Shown: positions 1-8,996, counted from the stretch's first letter. The stretch: DNA of 64,000 bases from Methylocystis sp. (GCA_020252485.1 JADCCX010000002.1:124001-188000); one strand, 5' to 3'. The notes: generated by a model not told the origin, from the sequence alone. Program-made: numbers and translations.

Positions 1-525
1 GATCACCTTCCCGCCGCCCGGCTGACGGATGGCGAAACGCAGGGCGAAGCTGTCGATGATCGGCGGGTGATGGTTGCGGAGCGCCGTCACGCTGACGGTC
101 CCGTCATCGAAGACCGCGCCTTCGGCGTACTCGCTCACCGTCACCATCGGCTCCAGCTCCGGCCGGCCCTCGTCCGCGATGCGCGTCGCGATATCGAAGG
201 CGTTGAGGCGGCAGAAGGCTGGCCACATCGCCGCCAGCCCTGCCGGGCCATAGGCCTGCACTGGCGTGCCGAGGCCCGCGCACCAGGCGGTGTGGATCAG
301 ATTGCCGAATTCGAGATTGTGATCGGAATGGTGATGCGTGATCAGGATCGTCGCAAGCTCCCGGAGCGAGTGACCGGTCTCGACGAAGCCGCGCGTCACG
401 CCCAAACCGCAATCGACGACATAGAGCCTGCCATCGACGTCGAGCAGCATGGAAGTGGGCGACGGGCCGCCGGGGCGGATCGCCGGGCCGCCTTTCGAGC
501 CGAGGATGGTGAGCGTGATGGACAT
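1..525 (-). CDS. MBL-fold metallo-hydrolase (3' end cut off by window edge)
   Basis: This minus-strand gene runs off the left edge, so about 175 N-terminal residues are visible. The product begins MSITLTILGSKGG and carries the metal-binding motif HHHSDH at residues 64-69, which fits the HxHxDH signature of the metallo-beta-lactamase fold. A short beta-rich N-terminus (LLDVDGRLYVVDCG) precedes it, as is usual in RNase Z-like and hydrolase members. The substrate cannot be told. It is divergent from the enolase-superfamily gene at 649, with 123 bp between the two starts, so they may share a control region. Confidence 0.85.
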   Translation of the reverse strand, partial: MSITLTILGSKGGPAIRPGGPSPTSMLLDVDGRLYVVDCGLGVTRGFVETGHSLRELATILITHHHSDHNLEFGNLIHTAWCAGLGTPVQAYGPAGLAAMWPAFCRLNAFDIATRIADEGRPELEPMVTVSEYAEGAVFDDGTVSVTALRNHHPPIIDSFALRFAIRQPGGGKVI

Positions 526-648
526 GGCGGGACGATAGACGCCCGACAGGCCCGCCGCCATCCCCGCGTGATGGCTCCGCTTTGTTTGCGATCCTGATTG
601 CCGACGGGCCAAAAGCTCCCTACGCTTTGCAAAAAACCGGAGGAAACC

Positions 649-1758
649 ATGGCGAAAATCACCCGCATCGAAGCCTGGATGATCGATCTCAAGCCGAAGG
701 TGAAGCGAACCGACGCGATCCAGTCCTTCGTCAGCCAGGAAACGCCGATGGTCCGCATCACCGATTCGGACGGCGCTTCGGGCATCGGCTACACCTATAC
801 GATCGGGACCGGCGGGCCATCGATCATGAAGCTCCTCGAGCACACGCTCCTGCCCGCCCTGATCGGACGCGATGCCGGCGAGGTGGAGCGGATCTGGCGC
901 GATCTTCTCTTCCTCACCCATGCGACGACGGTGGGGGCCATCACCTCGCTGGCGCTCGCCGCCATCGATACGGCCTTGTGGGATCTGCGCTGCCGCAAGG
1001 CCGGCCTGCCGCTCCATGTGATGGCCGGAGGCGCGCAGGAGAGCGTGCCGCTCTACACGACGGAAGGCGGCTGGCTGCATCTTTCACCGGAAGAGTTGGT
1101 CGATGACGCACTGAAGGCCAGGGCTGACGGTTTCCGGGGCGCCAAGATCAAGATCGGCCGGCCTCATGTCCGCGAGGATGTGGCGCGGCTCGCCGCCGTG
1201 CGCGCGGCGCTCGGCGACGGCTTCGAGATCATGACCGACGCCAACCAGGCTTTCCAGGTGGATGAGGCCATCCGCCGGGCGCGCCATTACGAGCCCCTCG
1301 ATATCGCCTGGTTCGAGGAGCCGCTGACGGCGGACGATCTTTCCGGCCACCAGCGGCTTTGCGCCTCCACCTCTATTCCCGTCGCCGTGGGCGAGAGCCT
1401 CTATTCGCCGCTGCATTTCCGCGAATATCTGCAGCGCAACGCCTGCTCGGTCGTGCAGGTGGATGTCGCGCGCATCGGCGGCATCACGCCATGGCTGAAG
1501 GTGGCGCATCTGGCGGAGGCCTTCAACATGCCCGTCTGTCCCCATTTCCTCATGGAGCTGCATGTGGCGCTCTGCTGCGCCGCGCCCAATGCGCGCTGGG
1601 TCGAGTATATTCCGCAGCTCGATACGCTCACCACCGCGCCCATGGCGCGCCGCGACGGACGGGCGTTCCCTTCGCCCGAACCGGGAATCGGGATCGCCTG
1701 GGACGCAGAAATGCTCGAAAAGCAGACAGTTCCAGGCTCAAGCCTCGCTTTCGGTTAG
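649..1758 (+). CDS. Mandelate racemase/muconate lactonizing enzyme family protein
   Basis: This is a 369-residue enolase-superfamily enzyme that abstracts a proton alpha to a carboxylate. Its residues align with P. putida mandelate racemase at a constant +2 offset: K166 and K168 (KxK), D197, E223 and E249 (metal ligands), D272 and H299 (catalytic dyad), and E319. It therefore belongs to the mandelate racemase subgroup. Most subgroup members dehydrate or epimerise acid sugars, and the true substrate is unknown. The start chosen is the ATG preceded by GGAGGAAACC. An in-frame upstream ATG at 598 lacks such a site. A TRAP transporter follows, which suggests uptake and conversion of one hydroxy or sugar acid. 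Confidence 0.88.
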   Translation: MAKITRIEAWMIDLKPKVKRTDAIQSFVSQETPMVRITDSDGASGIGYTYTIGTGGPSIMKLLEHTLLPALIGRDAGEVERIWRDLLFLTHATTVGAITSLALAAIDTALWDLRCRKAGLPLHVMAGGAQESVPLYTTEGGWLHLSPEELVDDALKARADGFRGAKIKIGRPHVREDVARLAAVRAALGDGFEIMTDANQAFQVDEAIRRARHYEPLDIAWFEEPLTADDLSGHQRLCASTSIPVAVGESLYSPLHFREYLQRNACSVVQVDVARIGGITPWLKVAHLAEAFNMPVCPHFLMELHVALCCAAPNARWVEYIPQLDTLTTAPMARRDGRAFPSPEPGIGIAWDAEMLEKQTVPGSSLAFG

Positions 1759-1924
1759 GCAAACGCCCTGTTTCGGGCGGATCGCCTTGACACCGCAATC
1801 TTGCAGCCGATAGCTTTCGCTGACGCGGTCTGACGATATTGAATACCATCCGCTCAAGATGCCCGGCACAGAACCGGTCACGCAAGGCGGATGATCGGGA
1901 CAGGCCGGCAAACGGGAGGAATTC

Positions 1925-2917
1925 ATGTTCAATCGACGCAGATTCGCGGCGCTCGCCGCTCTTGCAGGCCTGTCCCTGCTCGCCGCGCCGACGATGGCGC
2001 AAACCAAGCTCAAATGGGCCCATGTCTACGAGACATCCGAGGCGTTCCATACCGAGGCTCTCTGGGCGGCCGGCGAGATCGCCAGGCGCACCAACGGCAA
2101 GTTCACCGTCGATGTGTTTCCCGCCTCGCAGCTTGGCAAGGAGACCGATATCAACCAGGGCCTGTCGCTCGGCTCGGTGGATATCATCTACACCGGCTCC
2201 AGCTTCGGCGCGCGTTCATACCCGCCGATGGGCGTGATCTACTATCCTTTCACCTTCCGCGATTCGGATCACCTGCTGGCTTTCGCCAAGAGCGACATCT
2301 TCAAGGAATTCGCCCAGGGCTATAAGGAGAAGACCGGCCACCAGATCACGGCGACGACCTATTACGGCGTGCGCCACACCTCGACGAACCGGCCGTTCAA
2401 GACCTGCGCCGAGATGAAGGGCCTGAAGATCCGCGTGCCGGACGTTCCAGCCTATCTCGCTATGCCGCGCTCCTGCGGCGCCAACACCACGCCGATCGCC
2501 TTCGCCGAGGTCTACCTCGCGCTGCAGAACGGCACGGTGGAAGCACAGGAGAATCCGCTCACCACCATCGAAGCCAAGAAGTTCTACGAGGTGCAGAAGC
2601 ATATCGTGCTGACCGGCCATATCGTGGATCAGCTGAACACCATTATCGCCAAGGGCGTCTGGGAGAAGCTGTCGGATGCCGAAAAGCAGATCTTCACCGA
2701 GGTCACGCAGGAAGCAGCCGCGCGCGCCACAGCCAGAGTCAAAAATGACGAAAGCAAGCTCGTCCAGTTCTTCAAGGACAAAGGCCTGACCGTCACGGAG
2801 ATCAATCGGGCCGAGTTCCTCGAGGCCGTCAACAAGGCCGTGACCTTCGAGCAGTTCGGCTACCGCAAGGCTGACTGGGAGCGCATCCAGGCCATCAAGT
2901 CCGGACAGGGTTCCTGA
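1925..2917 (+). CDS. dctP: TRAP transporter substrate-binding protein (DctP family)
   Basis: This 330-residue periplasmic protein begins with a signal peptide (MFNRRRFAALAALAGL..., cleavage likely after APTMA). The mature part has typical DctP features: LKWAHVYETSEAFHTE at the N-terminus, a central LKIRVPDVPAYLAM segment with the arginine that normally holds the ligand carboxylate, and FAEVYLALQNGTVEAQENPL. A strong ribosome-binding site (GGGAGGAATTC) precedes the ATG. It is followed by dctQ and dctM in the usual order. The ligand is probably an organic or sugar acid given the arginine and the adjacent enolase-superfamily gene, but this is inference. Confidence 0.92.
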   Translation: MFNRRRFAALAALAGLSLLAAPTMAQTKLKWAHVYETSEAFHTEALWAAGEIARRTNGKFTVDVFPASQLGKETDINQGLSLGSVDIIYTGSSFGARSYPPMGVIYYPFTFRDSDHLLAFAKSDIFKEFAQGYKEKTGHQITATTYYGVRHTSTNRPFKTCAEMKGLKIRVPDVPAYLAMPRSCGANTTPIAFAEVYLALQNGTVEAQENPLTTIEAKKFYEVQKHIVLTGHIVDQLNTIIAKGVWEKLSDAEKQIFTEVTQEAAARATARVKNDESKLVQFFKDKGLTVTEINRAEFLEAVNKAVTFEQFGYRKADWERIQAIKSGQGS

Positions 2918-2980
2918 GGCGGCGGGGCGGCCCCGGCGGCCGCCCTCCTTTCCTGATCCCCGATCTTCCCGCATTGTTAT

Positions 2981-3002
2981 GCCGCCCGTTCGAACGGGCG
3001 GC
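2981..3002 (+). terminator. Perfect 22-bp hairpin between dctP and dctQ (attenuator or processing stem)
   Basis: GCCGCCCGTTC is followed directly by its reverse complement GAACGGGCGGC, and a pyrimidine-rich stretch ending CCCCCTTTT comes next. Such stems between binding-protein and permease genes commonly terminate part of the transcripts or protect the upstream mRNA. That would give more DctP than DctQM. Confidence 0.45.
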
Positions 3003-3076
3003 GCCTTCCCCCTTTTGATCCCTTCTTGCGCCTGAGCACGCCCAGGCCGGCCGCCGGGACCATCGGAGCATAAGCC

Positions 3077-3670
3077 TTGGCCGACAAGCCCACAGCCGAA
3101 ATCCATACACCGATCAACGCCGAGGAGATCGCCCGGACCTTCGATGAGGTCGAGGTGCCGATCGACCTTTCGCATCACACCATCGACGACTGGGTGACGC
3201 TTGCGATCTTCTGGGCGATGTGCGGCTGCGTGTTCCTGCAGTTCTTCACGCGCTATGTGCTGAACAACAGCTTCGCCTGGACCGAGGAAGTCGCTGTTTT
3301 CTGCCTTGTCGCCGTCGTTTTCCTGGGTTCGGTGATGTGCGTGCGCCTCTCCAAGCACATCCACGTTGATTTCCTCTACCGCTATCTCAGGGGGCCCGCG
3401 GGCCGCGCCGCCGCCACCTTCGTCGATATCCTGCGCACCTTCGTATTCGGCTACGTGGGCTGGCTGGTCTGGCGCTACAAGACGATCATCCCCAACGAGC
3501 AGATGACGACGATCGATTTTCCCAAGTGGCCCTTCTTCATGCTGGTGCTGATCGCCTTCGCGCTGATGACGTTCTGGAGCGCGAAGGTCGCCTATGGCAA
3601 CTGGAAGCGCGGCTATTCGATCCTTGAGCGGCCCGGCGCCTTCGATGGTTCGGAAGAGGAGTTGCGCTGA
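3077..3670 (+). CDS. dctQ: TRAP transporter small permease (DctQ family)
   Basis: This 197-residue inner-membrane protein has about four hydrophobic helices, the first at roughly residues 40-65 (LAIFWAMCGCVFLQFFTRYVL). The phrase NSFAWTEEVAVFCLVAVVFLGS is characteristic of DctQ. Translation appears to start at TTG 3077 with GGAG nine bases upstream; no better start is seen. The stop codon shares one base with the ATG of dctM (TGATG), indicating translational coupling. An unusually long hydrophilic N-terminus of about 35 residues precedes the first helix. Confidence 0.88.
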   Translation: MADKPTAEIHTPINAEEIARTFDEVEVPIDLSHHTIDDWVTLAIFWAMCGCVFLQFFTRYVLNNSFAWTEEVAVFCLVAVVFLGSVMCVRLSKHIHVDFLYRYLRGPAGRAAATFVDILRTFVFGYVGWLVWRYKTIIPNEQMTTIDFPKWPFFMLVLIAFALMTFWSAKVAYGNWKRGYSILERPGAFDGSEEELR

Positions 3671-5076
3671 TGCTGGTCCTGCTTGGCGGATTTCTTCTGC
3701 TGATGGTTATGGGCGTGCCGGTGGCCGTCTCGATGGTTGCGGCCTCGCTCGCCTATCTCGCGGTGCATGGCGGCGCGCCGGATGTGATCGTCGCGCAGCG
3801 CATGATCGCCGGCGTGGAAAGCTTTCCGCTGCTCGCGGTGCCCTTCTTCATTCTCGCCGGAAACCTGATGAACATCGCCGGCGTCACCGGCCGCATCTAT
3901 GCCTTCGCGGTCGATCTGGTCGGCTGGATGCGCGGCGGTCTGGCGCAGGTGAACATCATCGGTTCGGTGATCTTCTCCGGCATGTCGGGGACGGCGATCG
4001 CCGATGCGGCCGGCATCGGCACCATCGAGATCAAGGCCATGAAGGAGCACGGCTACCCGATCGAGGTTGCCGTCGGCGTCACGGCCGCCTCGGCGACATT
4101 GGGGCCGATCATCCCGCCTTCGCTTCCCTTCGTGATCTACGGCATGATGGCCAATGTCTCGATCGGTTCGCTCTTCCTTGGCGGCGTCATCCCCGGCGTG
4201 GTCATGACCATCTTCATGATGATCACCGTGATGATCTTCGCCCGCCTCAGGGGTTGGGGTTCCGACGCGCCGTTCAACCTGAAGCGAATCGGCTCCGCCA
4301 TGCTCGAAGTCGGCGTCGTCTTCGCTTTTCCGGTTGCGGTCTATCTGATGGAGCAAGCCGGCATCGCCCAGAATGCGGCGATCTTCATCTCGCTCGGCGT
4401 CGTGCTCCTCTGTGACTATCTTTTCAAATTCTCCGCCGTGATGGCGCTGATGACGCCGGTGATCCTCATCGGCGGCATGACGCTTGGCTGGTTCACGCCC
4501 ACCGAGGCTGCGGTTGCCGCGGTGATGTGGTCGCTCTTCCTCGGCCTCGTGCGCTATCGCTCGATGACGATGAAATCGCTGTCGAAGGCCACATTCGACA
4601 CGATCGAAACGACCGCCTCGGTCCTGTTCATCGTGACGGCGGCGTCGATCTTCGCCTGGCTGCTGACGGTCAGCCAGGCGGCCGCGCTGTTCTCGAACTT
4701 CATCTTCTCGATCACCGACAACAAATGGGTGTTCCTGATCCTCGTGAACATCCTGATGCTTTTCGTCGGCTGTTTTCTGGACACGATCGCGGCGATCACG
4801 ATCCTTGTGCCGATCCTGCTGCCGATCGTGCTGAAGCTCGGCATCGACCCGATCCATTTCGGCCTGATCATGACGCTCAACCTGATGATCGGGCTGCTGC
4901 ATCCGCCGCTCGGCATGGTGTTGTTCGTACTCTCGCGCGTGGCGAAGCTTTCGGTGGAGCGGACGACAATGGCCATCCTGCCCTGGCTGGCGCCGCTCTT
5001 CGCCGCGCTGATCGCCATCACCTTCATCCCCGAGATCACGCTCTGGCTGCCCCGCACCATCGGCATGATACGCTAG
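3670..5076 (+). CDS. dctM: TRAP transporter large permease (DctM family)
   Basis: This 468-residue polytopic membrane protein is the transport subunit of the TRAP system. It shows the DctM pattern throughout: FFILAGNLMNIAG, GMSGTAIADAAGIGTIEIKAM, ATLGPIIPPSLPFVIYG, and near the C-terminus LMIGLLHPPLGMVLFV. Length and about 12 hydrophobic segments match the family. It overlaps dctQ by one base. The stop codon TAG is formed with the first bases of a 105-bp repeat, so removal of the repeat would leave TAA at the same place. Confidence 0.92.
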   Translation: MLVLLGGFLLLMVMGVPVAVSMVAASLAYLAVHGGAPDVIVAQRMIAGVESFPLLAVPFFILAGNLMNIAGVTGRIYAFAVDLVGWMRGGLAQVNIIGSVIFSGMSGTAIADAAGIGTIEIKAMKEHGYPIEVAVGVTAASATLGPIIPPSLPFVIYGMMANVSIGSLFLGGVIPGVVMTIFMMITVMIFARLRGWGSDAPFNLKRIGSAMLEVGVVFAFPVAVYLMEQAGIAQNAAIFISLGVVLLCDYLFKFSAVMALMTPVILIGGMTLGWFTPTEAAVAAVMWSLFLGLVRYRSMTMKSLSKATFDTIETTASVLFIVTAASIFAWLLTVSQAAALFSNFIFSITDNKWVFLILVNILMLFVGCFLDTIAAITILVPILLPIVLKLGIDPIHFGLIMTLNLMIGLLHPPLGMVLFVLSRVAKLSVERTTMAILPWLAPLFAALIAITFIPEITLWLPRTIGMIR

Positions 5077-5178
5077 AGCGGTTGCCGATCTGACTGAATC
5101 AGATCGGCCGCTCTAAGCTCTTGATTTACCGCATTTTCTTTCGAAGAACCGGCATCCACTTCTTCGGAAAATGCTCTA
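5074..5178 (+). repeat. 105-bp bipartite palindromic element, copy 1 (MITE-like)
   Basis: The element starts TAGAGCGG and ends ATGCTCTA, with termini TA-GAGC...GCTC-TA. It contains two hairpins: GCCGATCTGA-ctgaa-TCAGATCGGC, and a second stem closed by GCATTTTC and GAAAATGC. A copy in inverted orientation lies at 6582-6686 and differs at one base in 105. The TA at each end could be a target duplication of the IS630/mariner type. It overlaps the dctM stop codon and ends 4 bp before the stop of the convergent gene at 5183, so it may act as a bidirectional terminator. Confidence 0.85.
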
Positions 5179-5182
5179 AGCC

Positions 5183-6415
5183 TTACTCCCGCTTGAGGGA
5201 CGGCGGCGCCGTCGGACGCTCCGTCCGGTATTCGCCATGGGCCACGGCCACGAAGGCGATCACCGTCACGACCAGGGCGGTGATCCACCATGTCTGGGAG
5301 GTGCCAAGGCCGGTGATGGCCAGCGTGAACGCGAAGCCCATGCAGCCGAGTGAGAAGGAGCCGAGCGTGCGGCCAAGGCTGGAAATGCTGAAGACCGACG
5401 CCGCCACGACCACGGTCATGGCCAGAGCGCCGAGAACGCCCAGCTCGTACCAGACCTCGAAGAGGAGGCTCGTGGGTGCGCCGCTGTCGAGCGATTGCGT
5501 GAGGCGGTTGCGCAGCGCCGTCTCGAGACCATGGCCAGTAACGAGCCGGAGCGGATCGGCGAGGATGATGTCGGCCCAGACCTGCATGGTGCGGCCGAAG
5601 GCGCTGGCTTGCGTCGAGAGCAGGGAAAGCACCAGCGCGATCAGCGGCGCGCCGAGAATCAGGATGGCCGCTGCCACGGCGAAGGCCATGGCCGAGCCGC
5701 GCAGGTTGTTGAGCGCACCGCCAAGCAGCACGCCCCCCGCCAGCAGGGCGGGAAGAACCGTCGCGCCCTGCAGGACGAGCGCCAGCGCGCCGACGGCGCC
5801 CGCGATCGCCATGGCCGGCACCGTGCGGCGCTTCATTGAAAGCCAGGTGACGGCGGGCCAGGCCATCAGCGAGATCAGTACCGCTGCGCGGTCGAGCACG
5901 GTGGGCTCCGTGAGATCCGGCTGCAGCGTAGCCACAACGAGCGCCACCGGGGCCGCAAGCCCGATGCCGACGGAGGGCAGGTAAAGGTTCGAGGCCCGCA
6001 TGCGCTCGGGCAGGGCCACGATCGCGGCGAGCGCGATGCCCATCGACGCCGCGACACGCAGCAACCGCTCCGCACCAGCACTGGGGAAGGGTGTCCAGGC
6101 CAGCGACATCGCCGACCAGCCGATGAGGAACAGCGCGGCGAGACCAGCCGGACTCGTGATCGTGCGCCGCAGGCTGGCGCCGGGCTGCGATGAATCCTTC
6201 ATCATCAGCGCGGCGGATATCAGGATCAGGATGCCGATTGGCGCGATCACGACGATGCCCCGGCGCGAGAAGACGGCGGCCAGAGGCAGAACGACGCACA
6301 GAATGCCGAACCCTATCCGGAACAGCAATTGCGCCGCCTGTTCCGCAGGATCGAGCGTGCGATTTCCCGAAACCATTGCCATTGACCCAACCCCGATGCC
6401 CGGAACCGGCATCAT
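5183..6415 (-). CDS. O-antigen ligase/polymerase-like membrane protein
   Basis: This product of up to 410 residues is mostly hydrophobic with about ten membrane segments. The motif SAMSLAWTPFPSAGAERLLR early on and the large-loop segment VTGHGLETALRN followed by LLFEVWYELGVLGAL resemble the Wzy_C/O-antigen ligase family (typically 400-450 residues). Such proteins join glycan to lipid A core or polymerise polysaccharide. The start is uncertain: ATG 6415 gives the longest form, and ATG 6382 is also plausible. No other polysaccharide genes are nearby, so it stands alone between two inverted repeats. Confidence 0.65.
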   Translation of the reverse strand: MMPVPGIGVGSMAMVSGNRTLDPAEQAAQLLFRIGFGILCVVLPLAAVFSRRGIVVIAPIGILILISAALMMKDSSQPGASLRRTITSPAGLAALFLIGWSAMSLAWTPFPSAGAERLLRVAASMGIALAAIVALPERMRASNLYLPSVGIGLAAPVALVVATLQPDLTEPTVLDRAAVLISLMAWPAVTWLSMKRRTVPAMAIAGAVGALALVLQGATVLPALLAGGVLLGGALNNLRGSAMAFAVAAAILILGAPLIALVLSLLSTQASAFGRTMQVWADIILADPLRLVTGHGLETALRNRLTQSLDSGAPTSLLFEVWYELGVLGALAMTVVVAASVFSISSLGRTLGSFSLGCMGFAFTLAITGLGTSQTWWITALVVTVIAFVAVAHGEYRTERPTAPPSLKRE

Positions 6416-6581
6416 CGCAGCGCAGTCTATACCGCATCATCCGGGGAAACTGTTGAAGCCGTGCAACAGCCGTGATCGATTCGTCACGATCTTCGGGAGC
6501 ATTTCCGTTCGGCTGGCGCATCGTCAATTGCTTCGCTTCGCTCGCAATAACGATCCGGGAAGAGCTTCTTCAGCCAGCGGC

Positions 6582-6686
6582 TAGAGCATTTTCCGAAGAA
6601 GTGGATACCGGTTCTTCGAAAGAAAATGCGGTAAATCAAGAGCTTAGAGCGGCCGATCTGATTCAGTCAGATCGGCAACCGCTCTA
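6582..6686 (-). repeat. 105-bp bipartite palindromic element, copy 2 (inverted)
   Basis: This is the reverse complement of 5074-5178 with one mismatch (ccggT/Catcc). Its TAGAGCGG end supplies the TAG stop codon of the minus-strand gene ending at 6684, exactly as copy 1 does for dctM. Reading through the element in several frames gives a peptide containing SSKENAVNQELRAADLIQSD, which should not be annotated as a protein. Confidence 0.85.
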
Positions 6687-7562
6687 ATAGAAGCTGACGG
6701 GAAAATACTTCAGCATGAGGTTCTGGTAGACACCCTCTTCCGCCAACCGGAACAGCGCGAAATCGATCGCCCGGCGCAGTTGGCTGTTGTCTTTGCGGAT
6801 GGCGATCGCCGCGCCCGCGCCGAAATAGGAGCTTTCGAAAAAGGGGCCGCCCAGAAAACGGCAGCATGTCCTGCCGGCGTCTCCGTTCAGCCAGAGCGCA
6901 AGCCCGACACCGTCGCCGAAGACGGCTTCCGCCGCGCCCGTCGTCATCAGCCGCAGGGCCTCGCTCAGATCCGCTGCGGGGGCCTGCCGCAGCTTTGGAA
7001 AGAAGGCAGTCAGGAAGGCGGCATGCGCGCTGTTGCGCACCACGGCCACCGCCCTGCCGGCCAGCTCCGGCGCGCCCGCTCCGGCTAGAGGCGTGTTCTT
7101 GAGGGTCACGAAGCGCCCGGGCGAGCGATAATAGGGAATGCTGAAATCGACCCTCAAGCGCAGGGCCTCCCGGTCGGTGAGGGAGGCGATTACCGCATCG
7201 CCCCGCCCCTCCTCGAGCGAGGGGATCAGCGTCTCCCACCGGCGGGCCTGGATGGTGCAGGCGATCTTCAACTCGGTGCAGATGGCGCGGGCCAGATCGA
7301 CATTGAAGCCCGTCAGCTGACCGTCGGGACCGGGAAAGTGAAACGGCGGGTAATCATCGTCGGTCAGGAATCGGATGGCGCGGATGCCCGTCAGGTCCGG
7401 CCGTTCCGGTTTCCGTGAAGGATCGAAGAACGGGACATTCTCGGCCCCGGGCCGCTGCTGCGGGGCGTTTGCCTGCGTCAGCGCATGGTTGGCCGAGAGC
7501 AGCAGGACGGTTGCGGCCAGGATGGCGCTTGCGATCCGGAAATGACGCAACGCGGCCGCCAT
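6684..7562 (-). CDS. Transporter substrate-binding domain protein (amino-acid ABC type, SBP_bac_3)
   Basis: This 292-residue secreted protein has a signal peptide (FRIASAILAATVLLLSANHALT). A family 3 solute-binding domain begins near residue 60 with IRFLTDDDYPPFHF, GQLTGFNVDLARAIC and WETLIPSLEEGRGDAVIASL. These phrases are typical of polar amino-acid binding proteins. No permease or ATPase gene adjoins it. It is the last gene of the glycerate kinase-pyruvate kinase operon, 3 bp after pyk, with an AAGGGGTG ribosome-binding site inside the pyk end. The final codon TAT is followed by a TAG made by repeat copy 2. Confidence 0.85.
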   Translation of the reverse strand: MAAALRHFRIASAILAATVLLLSANHALTQANAPQQRPGAENVPFFDPSRKPERPDLTGIRAIRFLTDDDYPPFHFPGPDGQLTGFNVDLARAICTELKIACTIQARRWETLIPSLEEGRGDAVIASLTDREALRLRVDFSIPYYRSPGRFVTLKNTPLAGAGAPELAGRAVAVVRNSAHAAFLTAFFPKLRQAPAADLSEALRLMTTGAAEAVFGDGVGLALWLNGDAGRTCCRFLGGPFFESSYFGAGAAIAIRKDNSQLRRAIDFALFRLAEEGVYQNLMLKYFPVSFY

Positions 7563-7565
7563 GCG

Positions 7566-8996
7566 TCACCCCTTGGCGTCGGCATTGACGAAGGCGATGC
7601 GGATCATGTTCGTCGCGCCCGGCGTGCCGAAAGGCACGCCTGCGACAAGGATGACCCGTTGGCCGGGAATGGCGAAACCTTCGCGGAGCGCGGCTTCCGC
7701 GCCGCGCTCGGCCATTTCGGTCACATCGCGGATGTCTTCGCCGATGACGGGATGAACGCCCCAGACGAGCGTGAGCCGCCTGGCGGTCTGGGCTTTGGCC
7801 GTCAGCACCAGGATCGGCGTCAGCGGGCGTTCACGCGCGATCCTGAGCGCCGTCGAGCCGGAGAGCGTCCAGGCGACGATGGCCTTGAGATCGATCGTTT
7901 CGGCGATCTGCCGGGCGGCCGCAGCGATCGCATCCGCGCCGGTATGCTCGGGTTCTCCCCGCTGTCCGGCGATGATGACGGCGTAGTTCTGGTCGGCCTC
8001 GATCTCTTCGGCGATCCGGTTCATCGTCGCGACGGCCTGGACGGGAAACTGCCCGGCTGCGCTTTCGGCGGACAGCATGACCGCATCCGCTCCCTCGAAG
8101 ACGGCGGTGCCCACATCCGAGACTTCGGCGCGGGTCGGCACAGGGCTGACGATCATGCTTTCAAGCATCTGAGTTGCAACGACCACCGGCTTGCCGAGCC
8201 GCCGGCCGAGCCGGGTGATGCGCTTCTGGATGCCGGGCACCTTCTCCAGCGGCATCTCGACCCCGAGGTCGCCGCGCGCCACCATCACCGCATCGGAGAT
8301 TTCCATGATCTCCTCGAGCCGGGCGACGGCCTGCGGCTTTTCGATCTTCGCCATGACGAGGGCGCGGCCGCGCGCCATCTTCCTGACCTCGGCCACGTCC
8401 TCGGGACGCTGCACGAAGGAGAGCGCGATCCAGTCGACGCCGATTTCGAGGGCGGCGTCGAGGTCCGCCCTGTCCTTCGCCGTCATGGCGGAGACGGGGA
8501 TCATCGTGTCGGGCAGGCTGACGCCCTTCTTGTTGGAGATCTTGCCGCCGACCTCGACGATGGTGACCGCATGGGTGCGCGTTTCCTCGACCACCCGCAG
8601 CTTGAGCTTGCCATCGTCGATGATGATCGTATGGCCAACTTCCAGCGGTTCGAGAATCTCCGGATGCGGCAGCTGGACCCGGCTCTCGTCGCCGGGTTCG
8701 GGGTTGCTGTCGAGGATGAAACGCTGCCCGTTCGCCAGCGTCACCGCCCCATCCTTAAAGATGCCGACCCTGAGCTTTGGCCCCTGCAGGTCGGCGAGGA
8801 TGCCGATCGGGCGGCCGAATTTCGCCTCCATGGCACGCAACTGACTGACGCGCGTCCGCAGGATGTCATGCGAGGAATGGCTCATGTTGATGCGGAAGAT
8901 GTCGGCGCCCGCCTCGAACAGGCGCTCCACCACCTCGTCCTGCTCGGAGGCCGGCCCCAAGGTCGCCAGAATTTTTGTCCTGCGCATGCGTTTCAT
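7566..8996 (-). CDS. pyk: Pyruvate kinase
   Basis: This 476-residue enzyme converts phosphoenolpyruvate and ADP to pyruvate and ATP. It has the family motifs in order: KILATLGPAS, FRINMSHSSHD, LQGPKLRVG, the signature MAKIEKPQAVARLEEI, MVARGDLGVEMPLEKVP, VATQMLESM and DAVMLSAESAAGQFP. The C-terminal regulatory domain ends GVPFGTPGATNMIRI. The start is ATG 8996, which overlaps the stop of the DUF1036 gene (ATGA). In-frame extension upstream would only read into that gene. It lies in one transcript with glycerate 2-kinase, so two lower-glycolysis steps are co-expressed. Confidence 0.97.
   Translation of the reverse strand: MKRMRRTKILATLGPASEQDEVVERLFEAGADIFRINMSHSSHDILRTRVSQLRAMEAKFGRPIGILADLQGPKLRVGIFKDGAVTLANGQRFILDSNPEPGDESRVQLPHPEILEPLEVGHTIIIDDGKLKLRVVEETRTHAVTIVEVGGKISNKKGVSLPDTMIPVSAMTAKDRADLDAALEIGVDWIALSFVQRPEDVAEVRKMARGRALVMAKIEKPQAVARLEEIMEISDAVMVARGDLGVEMPLEKVPGIQKRITRLGRRLGKPVVVATQMLESMIVSPVPTRAEVSDVGTAVFEGADAVMLSAESAAGQFPVQAVATMNRIAEEIEADQNYAVIIAGQRGEPEHTGADAIAAAARQIAETIDLKAIVAWTLSGSTALRIARERPLTPILVLTAKAQTARRLTLVWGVHPVIGEDIRDVTEMAERGAEAALREGFAIPGQRVILVAGVPFGTPGATNMIRIAFVNADAKG

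Noticed and set aside
3613-4902. Antisense frame of 429 aa over dctQ/dctM
   Set aside because: Rich in Asp, Arg and His without any domain, as expected for the reverse strand of a GC-rich membrane protein gene.
5073-6527. Long frame (484 aa) overlapping the O-antigen ligase-like gene on the same strand
   Set aside because: It is a shadow: its sequence is Arg/Gly-rich without domains, and both its ends are read out of repeat sequence.
6472-6687. Small frame (71 aa) ending in translated repeat
   Set aside because: Half of it is the 105-bp element; the same peptide arises from the other copy, so it is not a protein.
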